Source of the DNA: a virus
DNA: 20,027 nucleotides
Virus record (IMG/VR): IMGVR_UViG_3300025128_000468
Coordinates: 1 to 20,027 of that record
Strand: one strand, 5' to 3'
The notes under the pieces are model-generated. The model was not told the DNA's origin. It made no database searches and worked only from the letters and a program-made list of their open reading frames with translations. Each line of letters starts with the position of its first letter. The stretch's first letter is position 1. The position numbers and the translations under genes are program-made. This document shows, piece after piece, positions 1 through 6,678 of this stretch.

Positions 1-1076
1 TATTAGAAGAAACTGACCTTGATGAAGCAATGCTTAAAGGTAGAGATTACGAATATGACGAAAAAGAAGGTGTCGTAAAAATCTCTAAAAAGAACTTTGC
101 AAAGGTAAAGAAAGATTATAAGGGTACTGACAAATCAAAACCAACGATGATGGTTCTTACTAAAAAAGGAACATCACTTGTACCAGTTAAGTTTACAGAA
201 GAAGTTGAACTTGATGAAAATAAAGATGTTAGAAAGAAATATAAGGGTAAAGAACAAAAAGCAGTTGATATGATGATAATGCGAAATGGTGTTGATAGTG
301 TGCAAAAAACACATGATAAAGACCCTAAAAAATTTGATGCAATGGTGAAAAGAATGTCTAAAAATATCAAAGAAGAAGTTGAACTTGATGAAAAGAAAGC
401 TAAGGTTCTTAGTATTGAATTTAGAAGTTCTGCTGATGTAAAAAAGGCAAGAAAATGGATGGATCAAAACTTGCCAGGCGCTGATCAAGGATTTACTGGT
501 GTAGATTATAGAGTAAAAAGTATTCAGTTTGAGGATGTGGATGATGCTGAAGGTCTTATGTCAAAACTCAAAAAGGCTGGATTTAAATTTAAGGTTGACT
601 ATAGAGAAGAAGTTGAAGAATCATACGAGTATGGTACAGACGAATACGCAAAACATACTAGAGATGTGACGCCTGGCCAAGAAAAAGAAATTGATGAAGC
701 AAGACCAAGCGCTCGCAGAGATGCTATGAGAGACATGGGCAAAAGAGGAAAAGACTCTGCTGATGTTGATGATTATAAAGCAACTGCTGATGATCGTAAG
801 GCTGCAGATAAAAATATTATAATGCAACTACGAAAAGCAACTAACCTTGGTGGTAAATACGAAGTAGAATTTAAAGACAAAAAGAAAGTTAAAGTAAAAC
901 CTGCAATCGCAATGGCGTTCATCAAAAAATTTGAAAAGATGAAACCAGTAGATAAAGCAAAACTACAAGATAAAGGTTCAAAATCTTATAGAGATTTATT
1001 AAAAGGTTTAAAAGAAGAAGATACTTCCAAGTTAGGAAGAATAGAGAGGAAACTCAAGGAGATTAGAAATGGGTAA
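1..1076 (+). CDS. Lys/Glu-rich modular phage protein with EEVELDE linkers (5' partial)
   Basis: The frame is open to the left edge (in frame from base 3), so the first ATG inside the window (30) is probably not the start. The protein is strongly charged and looks like small modules joined by acidic linkers: LEETDLDEA at the left edge, EEVELDE at about 201-218 and 375-392, EEVEE near 609, and EIDEA at 687-701. The module at about 400-605 (VLSIEF, helix, VDYRVKSIQF, helix, FKFKVDY) has a beta-alpha-beta pattern like a ferredoxin-like fold. Two linkers end in L-D-E-A and I-D-E-A, which fit the T4 gp21 prohead-protease consensus (L/I)-x-E before A or G; that is family knowledge, and cleavage here is inferred. 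It overlaps the next gene by 8 bases. I do not recognise a specific gene; a head-internal or core protein is the best guess. Confidence 0.75.
   Translation, partial: LEETDLDEAMLKGRDYEYDEKEGVVKISKKNFAKVKKDYKGTDKSKPTMMVLTKKGTSLVPVKFTEEVELDENKDVRKKYKGKEQKAVDMMIMRNGVDSVQKTHDKDPKKFDAMVKRMSKNIKEEVELDEKKAKVLSIEFRSSADVKKARKWMDQNLPGADQGFTGVDYRVKSIQFEDVDDAEGLMSKLKKAGFKFKVDYREEVEESYEYGTDEYAKHTRDVTPGQEKEIDEARPSARRDAMRDMGKRGKDSADVDDYKATADDRKAADKNIIMQLRKATNLGGKYEVEFKDKKKVKVKPAIAMAFIKKFEKMKPVDKAKLQDKGSKSYRDLLKGLKEEDTSKLGRIERKLKEIRNG
197..394 (+). repeat. 24-base direct repeat encoding the EEVELDE linker
   Basis: Bases 197-220 and 371-394 are identical over 24 positions and encode the same acidic linker in the same frame. 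A diverged third version lies near 604-620 (EEVEE), and a fourth at the left edge reads LEETDLDEA. The copies separate apparent modules, which points to internal duplication of a linker. Confidence 0.8.
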
Positions 1077-1692
1077 AAAATATTTGAAGACTAAGGAAAA
1101 CAGCCTTGAGTCCTCAGTTCTAGGAATCTGGCAGGAAGCTGCTAAGAAATCAGACGAACTTGAAGAAGCAAAGTTTAGTCCTAAAGAAATTAAAATGGCA
1201 ATCGGTGTTGCATCAGATAAGAGATATGCTGGTGGAAACATGACAGGTGCTACTAAGGCAATTGATAAGATCAAAAAGGGTTTATCTGACCACCCACAAG
1301 TTAAAGCTGTTCTTAAAAGACAGAATGAAGCAAAACTTGACCCTGTAAATAAAAAGGCTTTGAAAAAAGACTTTGATGATAGAAAAGATAAAGATATTGA
1401 CAATGATGGAGATGTTGATTCTTCTGATAAGTATCTTGCAAAAAGACGTAAAGCAGTTTCTAAAGCAATAGCAAAAGAAGAAACTATTCAAGCTCAAATT
1501 GATAAAGCAAAAGAGTTTAAAATACAAGATATGAAATCTGCTCTTGCACAAGTTTGGGGTATGGAAGAAGGCAAAAATCCTTTTAAGAAAGAAGAAGAGG
1601 AAAAGGAAAAACCAGTTATTACTAAAGGTGGAAAGACCTTAACAGGTAAGAAACCAGCAGCAATAGATGTGAATCCTAAAATAAAAGCATAA
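1069..1692 (+). CDS. Charged phage protein with a canonical EF-hand-type calcium loop
   Basis: A 207-residue, lysine-rich soluble protein. The start is ATG 1069 with a clear AAGGAG at 1056-1061, and it overlaps the previous gene by 8 bases. Residues 109-120 (DIDNDGDVDSSD) have acidic residues at loop positions 1, 3, 5 and 12, Gly at 6 and Val at 8, which is the EF-hand/dockerin pattern for calcium binding. Residues 31-34 are L-E-E-A, fitting the T4 prohead-protease cleavage pattern. The C-terminal third is a run of Lys and Glu (KKEEEEKEK) followed by a Pro/Lys-rich tail. Similar DxDxDGDVD proteins are common in marine T4-like phages, generally without a known role. No membrane segment or signal peptide is seen. 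A capsid-internal protein is plausible, but that is inference from context. Confidence 0.8.
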   Translation: MGKKYLKTKENSLESSVLGIWQEAAKKSDELEEAKFSPKEIKMAIGVASDKRYAGGNMTGATKAIDKIKKGLSDHPQVKAVLKRQNEAKLDPVNKKALKKDFDDRKDKDIDNDGDVDSSDKYLAKRRKAVSKAIAKEETIQAQIDKAKEFKIQDMKSALAQVWGMEEGKNPFKKEEEEKEKPVITKGGKTLTGKKPAAIDVNPKIKA

Positions 1693-1698
1693 TGTTTG

Positions 1699-2214
1699 AT
1701 GAAAAATTTAACGGAACTGATAAAACCTTCAAAAGAGGATTTGCCAACTATATATTGTGATATGGATCAAGTTTTATGCGACTTTATTGGCGGTGCAGAA
1801 AAAGCTATAGGAATGCCTTTTGCACAAGCAGATAAAGAGGATAGATGGAAAAAGATTATAAACACTAAGAATTTTTGGGCAAATCTAGAATGGATGAAAG
1901 ATGCAAAAAAGTTGTATCAATTTATTGCTAGATATAATCCAAAAATCTTATCTGCATCTAGTAAAAGAGATGTTAATTCAAGGCCAGGCAAATTAAAATG
2001 GTTGAGTAAAAACACCAAAATAAAACGTGGTGATACAAATCTAGTTAATAGAGCAGAAAAACAAAAATTTGCAACTACTGATGGAAAACCAAATATATTA
2101 ATTGATGATTATAAGAAAAACATTATAGAATGGGAAGCAAAAGGTGGAATAGGAGTACATCATATAAGTGTAAGTAAAACTATTGGAGAATTGAAGCGTC
2201 TAGGTTTCAAATAA
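1699..2214 (+). CDS. HAD-family phosphatase, 5'(3')-deoxyribonucleotidase-like
   Basis: A 171-residue protein with haloacid dehalogenase motifs in order. Motif I is Y-C-D-M-D-Q-V (D21 nucleophile, D23 acid/base). A Ser-rich strand ILSASS (83-88) fits motif II. K121 or K123 in RAEKQKFA fits motif III, and ILIDD (D136, D137) fits motif IV. The DMDxVLxDF start and the size match the deoxyribonucleotidase-type HAD proteins carried by many T4-like phages, which dephosphorylate nucleoside monophosphates; substrate and role here are inferred. I chose ATG 1699 over the TTG just before it. There is no good ribosome binding site, so translation probably depends on coupling to the gene ending at 1692. 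An overlapping 22-codon frame starts at ATG 1692 in the preceding stop (TAATG). Confidence 0.82.
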   Translation: MKNLTELIKPSKEDLPTIYCDMDQVLCDFIGGAEKAIGMPFAQADKEDRWKKIINTKNFWANLEWMKDAKKLYQFIARYNPKILSASSKRDVNSRPGKLKWLSKNTKIKRGDTNLVNRAEKQKFATTDGKPNILIDDYKKNIIEWEAKGGIGVHHISVSKTIGELKRLGFK

Positions 2215-2222
2215 GATAAATA
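2215..2222 (+). promoter_or_regulatory. Probable T4-type late promoter variant (GATAAATA)
   Basis: GATAAATA lies in the short gap before the gene at 2261 and differs from the T4 late consensus TATAAATA at the first base only. It is followed by an A-rich leader and AAGGAG at 2247-2252. Position and match support late transcription of the two paralogous virion genes downstream. Confidence 0.5.
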
Positions 2223-2260
2223 GAAGAAAACATATTCTTAAAGAATAAAGGAGAAAAACG

Positions 2261-2959
2261 ATGGGTTTATGGGGAGCTACAGATGCTGACGAATCACAGC
2301 CAAAGTATTTGACCGATGCCGAAAAACTAAAGGTGTTCGCAAATACCCACGGTTGGGTTATGGAAGCAGGAGCCACTGAGAGTGGCAATGATAACACTGC
2401 TGCTGATCCAGAGGTTTTGGTCGCAATTGGTGATTTAAGTGAATCAGCAAAACTGAATACAGCAGATATTGTTACTATTGATTGGAATAGTACCACTGCT
2501 GATAAGTCGGATGGATTTACTCTAGGTGTTACAGTAAGGTTTAATGAAGCAGTTGAAGTTAATACTACTGGTGGAATACCTTATGTTCGTATTACCAACA
2601 GTAATGCTGGTTCGGGTTCTGGTCGTGGGCCACATGACTTGGCATATGCAAGCGGTACTGGTACACACGAACTTGTATTTGAACTTGCTATTGCAGCCGC
2701 TAATAGTGCTACCAACGCAAACGATGTGTTAAGTGTTGGTACTAATGCAATGGCCTTGAATAGTGGTCTTATCTCTTCCATTTCTACAGAACACGTTCTG
2801 CTTGAAAGTGGTACAACTGATTCTGCTGATAATGATGCAGAGTTCTTGCAAGAAGAAACAATGGGCGATTACTTGAACCAAGAATTGAACACTGCTGCTG
2901 TTATAACAAGTGTCTCAGGAATAGGTTCTGCTGCTGGTACTGTTACAGTAACTGCATAA
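2261..2959 (+). CDS. Virion-type LWG-family protein with an Ig-like adhesin-type domain
   Basis: A 232-residue protein with a strong AAGGAG at 2247-2252. Residues 1-60 form a module shared with the next gene: LWG at 3-5, GWV at 31-33, GNDN at 42-45 and PEVLVAIGDL at 50-59. Residues about 84-175 read as a beta-sandwich repeat of the kind found in large bacterial surface adhesins (SwmB/Ig-like type): VTVRFNEAVEV, then YASGTGTHELVFEL, then MALNSGLI. No signal peptide or membrane segment is present. Proteins beginning G/S-LWG are frequent in marine T4-like phages and are usually listed as structural; a capsid or tail decoration role is my inference. The Ig-like match is by pattern only. Confidence 0.75.
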   Translation: MGLWGATDADESQPKYLTDAEKLKVFANTHGWVMEAGATESGNDNTAADPEVLVAIGDLSESAKLNTADIVTIDWNSTTADKSDGFTLGVTVRFNEAVEVNTTGGIPYVRITNSNAGSGSGRGPHDLAYASGTGTHELVFELAIAAANSATNANDVLSVGTNAMALNSGLISSISTEHVLLESGTTDSADNDAEFLQEETMGDYLNQELNTAAVITSVSGIGSAAGTVTVTA

Positions 2960-2973
2960 CATGGAGAAATAAA

Positions 2974-3588
2974 ATGTCATTGTGGGGAACAAGTTCTACG
3001 CCTGATGCTACTACAAATAAGCCTAAATTTTTATCAACTGATAAGAATAGTCCTTATCGTAAAACTGAGGCTTTTGCAACACAAGCAGGATGGGTAACGC
3101 GGGGCCCAGCAACTGGTAATGATAACGCAGACGCACAGCCAGAAGTACTTGTTGCAATTGGCGGACTTGCTGGTGCAACTGCATCAACTGGATTGCATCA
3201 TCCAACAATGACAAAATATACTATTGTTACCAATGCTGATCATGGTACTTCAAATAATATTGTATTTGAAATTGCCTATGATGAAGCTCTGAAGTACAAT
3301 GCAGGGTCAGCTGCAACTATATTACTTACTGCGTCAGCAGGGTCAAATGTAACTGCAACACTAACACATATGAATGGTGTAGCATTAGCGGATGAACTAG
3401 AAGGTAATATATTAAGATTTACTGCAACAAGTGCTCAAGCAACTACATATAATATTACTAATAATAGAACAATGGGTGATCCAGATTTAGTGGATGCAAT
3501 ATCTGGAACGGCTATAGAAACAGACTCAAAGAAGTTTACTTCAGCGAGGAAAACAGCAATCGGTTACGAATCTATTGTGATTGCGTAA
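2974..3588 (+). CDS. Second LWG-family virion-type protein, paralogue of the preceding gene
   Basis: A 204-residue protein starting at ATG 2974 with GGAG at 2963-2966, 14 bases after the previous stop. It shares the N-terminal module with its neighbour (LWG at 3-5, GWV at 39-41, GNDN at 48-51, PEVLVAIGGL at 56-65). The rest is largely different beta-rich sequence, including NNIVFEIAYDEALKYNAG and ILLTASAGSNVTATLTH. Both proteins have a TMGD motif in the C-terminal part. The pattern suggests a tandem duplication that kept the N-terminal attachment or assembly module while the outer domain diverged. A structural role is inferred from family habit and from the late-promoter block. Confidence 0.75.
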   Translation: MSLWGTSSTPDATTNKPKFLSTDKNSPYRKTEAFATQAGWVTRGPATGNDNADAQPEVLVAIGGLAGATASTGLHHPTMTKYTIVTNADHGTSNNIVFEIAYDEALKYNAGSAATILLTASAGSNVTATLTHMNGVALADELEGNILRFTATSAQATTYNITNNRTMGDPDLVDAISGTAIETDSKKFTSARKTAIGYESIVIA

Positions 3589-3603
3589 CTGCTTAATATA
3601 ATC

Positions 3604-3623
3604 GTTATAAATAAATTTATAAC
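3604..3623. repeat. Perfect 9-base inverted repeat around a late promoter
   Basis: GTTATAAAT at 3604-3612 and ATTTATAAC at 3615-3623 are exact reverse complements separated by two bases. The left arm contains most of the TATAAATA late-promoter element; the minus strand reads TATAAATT in the mirror position. Confidence 0.65.
3606..3613 (+). promoter_or_regulatory. T4-type late promoter (exact TATAAATA)
   Basis: An exact match to the T4 late promoter -10 element in the 57-base gap between 3588 and 3646. Transcription would begin shortly downstream, before the AAGGTGAAG ribosome binding site of the gene at 3646. The transcript could run through the gene at 3924 to the terminator at 4452-4480. 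Confidence 0.7.
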
Positions 3624-3645
3624 ATATGAATAAGGTGAAGTAAAA

Positions 3646-3870
3646 GTGATTACTAGAGATATTCTTGAAAAAAGGAAAGAAGTTCTTTCCGAAGACATGA
3701 AAAGAATTAGATTATTATTAGAAGAATATGAGAAGAAAAAAGCAGAAGATACTGCGTTGTTGAATGGACTTTCGGGTGCATTACAACAATGCGATATCTT
3801 TTTAAAAGAGTTAGATAATGACGAGTCAGAGATGGCTAGTGATGTAGAGAATAGTCCAGAAATGGATTAA
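3646..3870 (+). CDS. Small coiled-coil phage protein, GTG start
   Basis: A 74-residue protein starting at GTG 3646, with an AGGTGAAG-like ribosome binding site 5-13 bases upstream. Residues 6-60 are a charged heptad-like helix (EKRKEVLSEDMKRIRLLLEEYEKKK), followed by an acidic tail rich in D, E and S. There are no membrane segments. It is the first gene after the exact late promoter at 3606 and precedes a probable major virion protein. I do not recognise a family. Small coiled-coil proteins here could be assembly aids or virion components, but nothing in the sequence decides. Confidence 0.65.
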   Translation: MITRDILEKRKEVLSEDMKRIRLLLEEYEKKKAEDTALLNGLSGALQQCDIFLKELDNDESEMASDVENSPEMD

Positions 3871-3886
3871 TATCTACAGTAAAATT

Positions 3887-3902
3887 CCCACAATTTCGTG
3901 GG
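3887..3902 (+). promoter_or_regulatory. Small hairpin in the leader of the gene at 3924
   Basis: CCCAC (3887-3891) pairs with GTGGG (3898-3902) around a six-base loop, just before the AAGGAG of the next gene. No T-run follows, so it is unlikely to be a terminator. It could protect the 5' end of, or mark a processing point before, a highly expressed message. Confidence 0.35.
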
Positions 3903-3923
3903 TTAATATAAGGAGATGCTATA

Positions 3924-4421
3924 ATGGCTGATAAGAAAATCACGGCGTTGACCGATCTATCAACAGGTGTTGCAGGTGCTGATTTGCTACATGTAATTGA
4001 TGATCCTACTGGAACGCCAATTAATAAAAAGGTTTCGGTGACTAACTTCATCAACAACCTTCCTTCTTTCATAGGGTTTTCAAACTCTGTGGAAAACATT
4101 AATGACGGACAGCAAGCTGCTCTGTCTATCACACACGCACTAACTTTGCTTGGTTCTAGTGGTACTAACACTGCTACAACTCTTGCTGACGGTACAGTTA
4201 TTGGACAACTTAAAGTGATCGTTCATGACGTTGACGGTGGTAACTCCATCCTCGCAGTCACAGACGCACTTGGTTTTGCTGACATTGACTTTGTTACCGC
4301 TGGTGATTCTGCAATGTTGATGTGGACAGGTACTACTGGTTGGGCCCTCTTGGGTACAACTGATTGCTTGAACGACTCAACAGCGTCAGGTAACGGTGCA
4401 TTGGTTGATATTGCTAACTAA
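3924..4421 (+). CDS. Probable abundant virion structural protein
   Basis: A 165-residue protein with a strong AAGGAG at 3910-3915. The N-terminus ([22 protein letters not shown], then a KKVSVTNF segment) is a pattern common in phage structural and fibre proteins, where a short attachment domain names what must be bound. The remainder is beta-rich and Gly/Thr-rich, ending in [15 protein letters not shown]. Codon use differs from the neighbours: Asn, Asp and Thr codons often end in C and Ala/Gly codons in T, as expected of a highly expressed phage gene. A leader hairpin lies upstream and a strong terminator directly downstream. All of this fits a late, abundant virion protein. The exact structure (head decoration, tail or fibre) is not determined. 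Confidence 0.75.
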   Translation: MADKKITALTDLSTGVAGADLLHVIDDPTGTPINKKVSVTNFINNLPSFIGFSNSVENINDGQQAALSITHALTLLGSSGTNTATTLADGTVIGQLKVIVHDVDGGNSILAVTDALGFADIDFVTAGDSAMLMWTGTTGWALLGTTDCLNDSTASGNGALVDIAN

Positions 4422-4451
4422 TAGTTAGGATATATCAATTATCTGGATTGG

Positions 4452-4480
4452 GGGGAGAGAATCTCTCTCCCCTATCTTTT
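4452..4480 (+). terminator. Rho-independent terminator
   Basis: GGGGAGAGA (4452-4460) pairs perfectly with TCTCTCCCC (4464-4472) around a three-base loop (4461-4463), and the T-rich tail TATCTTTT follows. It lies 30 bases after the stop of the virion gene at 3924 and directly before the next ribosome binding site. Confidence 0.88.
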
Positions 4481-4495
4481 GGGTAAGGAGTTATT

Positions 4496-4657
4496 ATGAA
4501 ACAAGTTTTACAAGAAATAGTTGAAACGCCCGCAGAGGAAGAAATTGAATTTCCTACTGGCGAAAAACAAAAACTAAAAAAAGCACAGGTATTGGAAGAA
4601 AGATTGATGGACGAACTTCCATCTGAAGATGCTGGAGAAGAAAATGAAACAATTTAA
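4496..4657 (+). CDS. Small acidic phage protein, 53 residues
   Basis: The frame runs from ATG 4496 to TAA at 4655-4657, with TAAGGAG at 4484-4490 giving a good ribosome binding site right after the terminator. The product is acidic (many Glu) with a central KQKLKKAQVLEERL helix and no Cys or membrane segment. Its 3' end overlaps the next gene by 14 bases and carries that gene's GGAG. I recognise no family; the strong ribosome binding site and tight coupling are the support that it is real. Confidence 0.6.
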   Translation: MKQVLQEIVETPAEEEIEFPTGEKQKLKKAQVLEERLMDELPSEDAGEENETI

Positions 4658-5090
4658 ATCTTTTATAAAAGAAAATGTACGCACAGGTAATGCTGGAGTT
4701 GGAACTTCTCAGCAAAACCAAGCTGTGGATCAGAATACAAATATGTCTGCTTTAAGCGACCCATCAGTTGTTAAAAAACTTAATGCATGGGTAGGTTCTA
4801 TAGCAGGCAACTATATATTACCAGAAGAAGCAATCAGTAAGTTGAGAAGCTCTTTGTCAAAAATTGGACTGTCATTTGATGCAGTTCCAGTAATGGAAGG
4901 TGAAAGCGGGACTCATGAAATGCCCCTAAGTTTATTTGGTGGCCGATTTGGTAAGGGTTTAACTACTCCGTATGAAGAATTTGAAGAGGATGACGGTATT
5001 TCTCATCAAATCGAAGGTGGACTTAAACTTGTAATTGGTTATGAAATGCAAGAGGACAATTCGTGTAGATTAACTGCTTCTATAAAGTAG
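4644..5090 (+). CDS. Conserved-type T4-like phage protein of unknown function
   Basis: A 148-residue protein. I chose ATG 4644 rather than 4629 because GGAG at 4634-4637 is spaced correctly for it and the resulting MKQFKSFIKEN start is typical of T4-like phage proteins. Residues about 30-70 are helical (DPSVVKKLNAWVGSIAGNYILPEEAISKLRSSLSKIG). The C-terminal half has beta features and a Gly-rich LFGGRFGKG loop, then DDGISHQIEGGLKLVIGYEM. The layout resembles a hypothetical family found in marine T4-like phages near structural genes. No catalytic motif is evident. Confidence 0.75.
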   Translation: MKQFKSFIKENVRTGNAGVGTSQQNQAVDQNTNMSALSDPSVVKKLNAWVGSIAGNYILPEEAISKLRSSLSKIGLSFDAVPVMEGESGTHEMPLSLFGGRFGKGLTTPYEEFEEDDGISHQIEGGLKLVIGYEMQEDNSCRLTASIK

Positions 5091-5091
5091 T

Positions 5092-5454
5092 ATGTATGAA
5101 AAAATAACGAGTGACAATATTATTATGTTTGCGATTAAACATTATGATAACCCCCAATGCGAAGGGGAAAAAGAATTTCATGATGATATGAAGAGGTTTA
5201 AATATATTAAACGTCTTTTGCGAAAACATAAAGAATCTGGTATACTTAAAGAAAGACTTCTTTTAAATCATGTAATTGTCTTGAATAATTTGTTTGGTGC
5301 TGAGGCTTGCGTGACCCTACTTCTCTTTAAGATACAGAGAGAGTATTGGTGTACACTCAAGTCTTTTTTATTATTCTTAAATATAATAAGAGATGATGAG
5401 TTAAGAGATGTAATAGAGAGCCAAGAGGTTCTAGACACTTTAAGGAAACTATAA
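5092..5454 (+). CDS. Small helical T4-like phage protein of unknown function
   Basis: A 120-residue, mostly helical protein. ATG 5092 is one base after the previous TAG with no clear ribosome binding site, so translation is probably coupled. Features include FAIKHYDNP near the N-terminus, a basic KYIKRLLRKHK segment, ERLLLNHVIVLNNLFGAEA, and EYWCTLKSFLLFLN. This order of motifs matches, by memory, a conserved hypothetical family of T4-like phages. It ends in TAATG, overlapping the next start by one base. The role is unknown. Confidence 0.78.
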   Translation: MYEKITSDNIIMFAIKHYDNPQCEGEKEFHDDMKRFKYIKRLLRKHKESGILKERLLLNHVIVLNNLFGAEACVTLLLFKIQREYWCTLKSFLLFLNIIRDDELRDVIESQEVLDTLRKL

Positions 5455-6065
5455 TGGGCCGCGCGGTAGATTTATTTGTCACATATAGATTTTTAAAACT
5501 GCTGACTACGCCGTTTAATAAAACTGATGCGTTTAAGTTTGGTATTATTGACAAAGATGGCAATCGAATAAAAAACGAAGATGGTTCAGTAGAAGTTCTG
5601 AGAACACCTGACGAGAAAGGTGCGTATACTATACTGCACAAACTCATATTCAACATCAAAAAACTATTTGCGAAAGTGCCGGGCCTTAGAACTAAGGTTG
5701 GTACATATGCAGCTGCATTATTTCTTCTCAAAGACACTTTCAAGGAACACGTTGAAGACCCTGATGTTTTTGAAAAGGAATTTATGAAATATCTGAAAGA
5801 GGAGGGTTATGAGTTAGATGACTCAATCTCTGAAGAAGTTATTGGATTTGGTGAAATACTACCAAAAGGTAAGTATGTTCTAGTTAACGATATTCTAAAT
5901 AAAGAAGAAGAGGAATTATCTGCAAAAAAAGGTGATAAGGTTGTTGCATATGATGATGAAGCTCCTGTAGACACAGTATTGGGAGTGGAGATTTTTCCTG
6001 TAGTACATGTTAAAACACAAGAAAAAATTTATGTAAGTTTAGAGGACATAAAAGATGAAAACTAA
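5454..6065 (+). CDS. Conserved-type T4-like phage protein, possibly capsid-assembly linked
   Basis: A 203-residue protein with AAGGA at 5442-5446 and a one-base overlap with the preceding stop. The N-terminal half contains FLKLLTTPFNKTDAFKFGII and, after a DKDGN loop, a basic helix region with KLIFNIKKLFAKVPGL and TYAAALFLLKDTFKEH. The C-terminal part (about residues 125-203) looks like a small beta domain (LPKGKYVLVND, KKGDKVVAY, VHVKTQEKIYVS) resembling SH3-like barrels found in many phage proteins. It sits in an overlapping five-gene cluster before the tail fibre. The N-terminal pattern is familiar from marine T4-like phages, but I cannot name a function. Confidence 0.75.
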   Translation: MGRAVDLFVTYRFLKLLTTPFNKTDAFKFGIIDKDGNRIKNEDGSVEVLRTPDEKGAYTILHKLIFNIKKLFAKVPGLRTKVGTYAAALFLLKDTFKEHVEDPDVFEKEFMKYLKEEGYELDDSISEEVIGFGEILPKGKYVLVNDILNKEEEELSAKKGDKVVAYDDEAPVDTVLGVEIFPVVHVKTQEKIYVSLEDIKDEN

Positions 6066-6651
6066 ATGGACAGTCGTATCACCTCATACTGGAATGGATG
6101 AAGATGCACCAGCAAATAATGCTGGAAGTGGTAATGTTTCAATGCCACCTGATGCGATTAAGAAAAAGAAAAAAACACTTATTGATCGTTCCATGATGGA
6201 CGCTCGAACTAAAGCATACAAAGAACATCGTAAAAAATTAGAATCATCAAGAGCTGCTCGTCTTGCTCGCAAAGAAGCAACAAAAAGTAAATTTATCGAA
6301 GATGTTAAAGATAAAACTCTAAACACAGAAATGGCATATGGACAAGGATTTGATACTGCAAAACCTATGGCAGATATGTCAAACATAAATGCAGCAAAGT
6401 CTGCTACTGGATACGAACTTTATCACAAAGATTTTTCTAGTGCAATGCAACACGCATACAAGTTTGCTAAAAGTAAAGGATATACAGTAGACCCTAAAGA
6501 GATTGATAACAAAGTTGCAACTGGGCCAAAAAAACCATCAAAGGGTAAGACTAACAAGTACACTCTTGGAACAAACAAAAAACAAAACGCACACATTCAA
6601 GTTTATAATATGGACAACAAAAGATACGAACTAAATATGTATATCAGTTAA
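6055..6651 (+). CDS. Basic phage protein with a C-terminal domain common in T4-like phages
   Basis: A 198-residue basic protein. ATG 6055 has GAGGA at 6042-6046 and overlaps the previous gene by 11 bases. The N-terminus has a Gly/Asn-rich patch (ANNAGSGNVSMPPDAIK) followed by a Lys run. The middle is a long basic helix (AYKEHRKKLESSRAARLARKE). Residues about 118-198 form a compact domain: YELYHKDFSSAMQHAYKFA, VDPKEIDNKVATGPKKPS, then HIQVYNMDNKRYELNMYI. This domain recurs, sometimes fused to other proteins, in marine T4-like phages. No enzymatic motif is visible, and nucleic-acid or virion binding is only a guess from the charge. Confidence 0.76.
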   Translation: MKTKWTVVSPHTGMDEDAPANNAGSGNVSMPPDAIKKKKKTLIDRSMMDARTKAYKEHRKKLESSRAARLARKEATKSKFIEDVKDKTLNTEMAYGQGFDTAKPMADMSNINAAKSATGYELYHKDFSSAMQHAYKFAKSKGYTVDPKEIDNKVATGPKKPSKGKTNKYTLGTNKKQNAHIQVYNMDNKRYELNMYIS

Positions 6652-6678
6652 GGTGAATAACAGTGGAGATTTTTAGAA

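Noticed and set aside
3887-3902. Hairpin as a transcription terminator
   Set aside because: Five-base stem with no following T-run, and it precedes rather than follows the highly expressed gene.
4629-4643. ATG 4629 as start of the 148-residue gene
   Set aside because: The GGAG at 4634-4637 lies downstream of it and is correctly spaced for ATG 4644.
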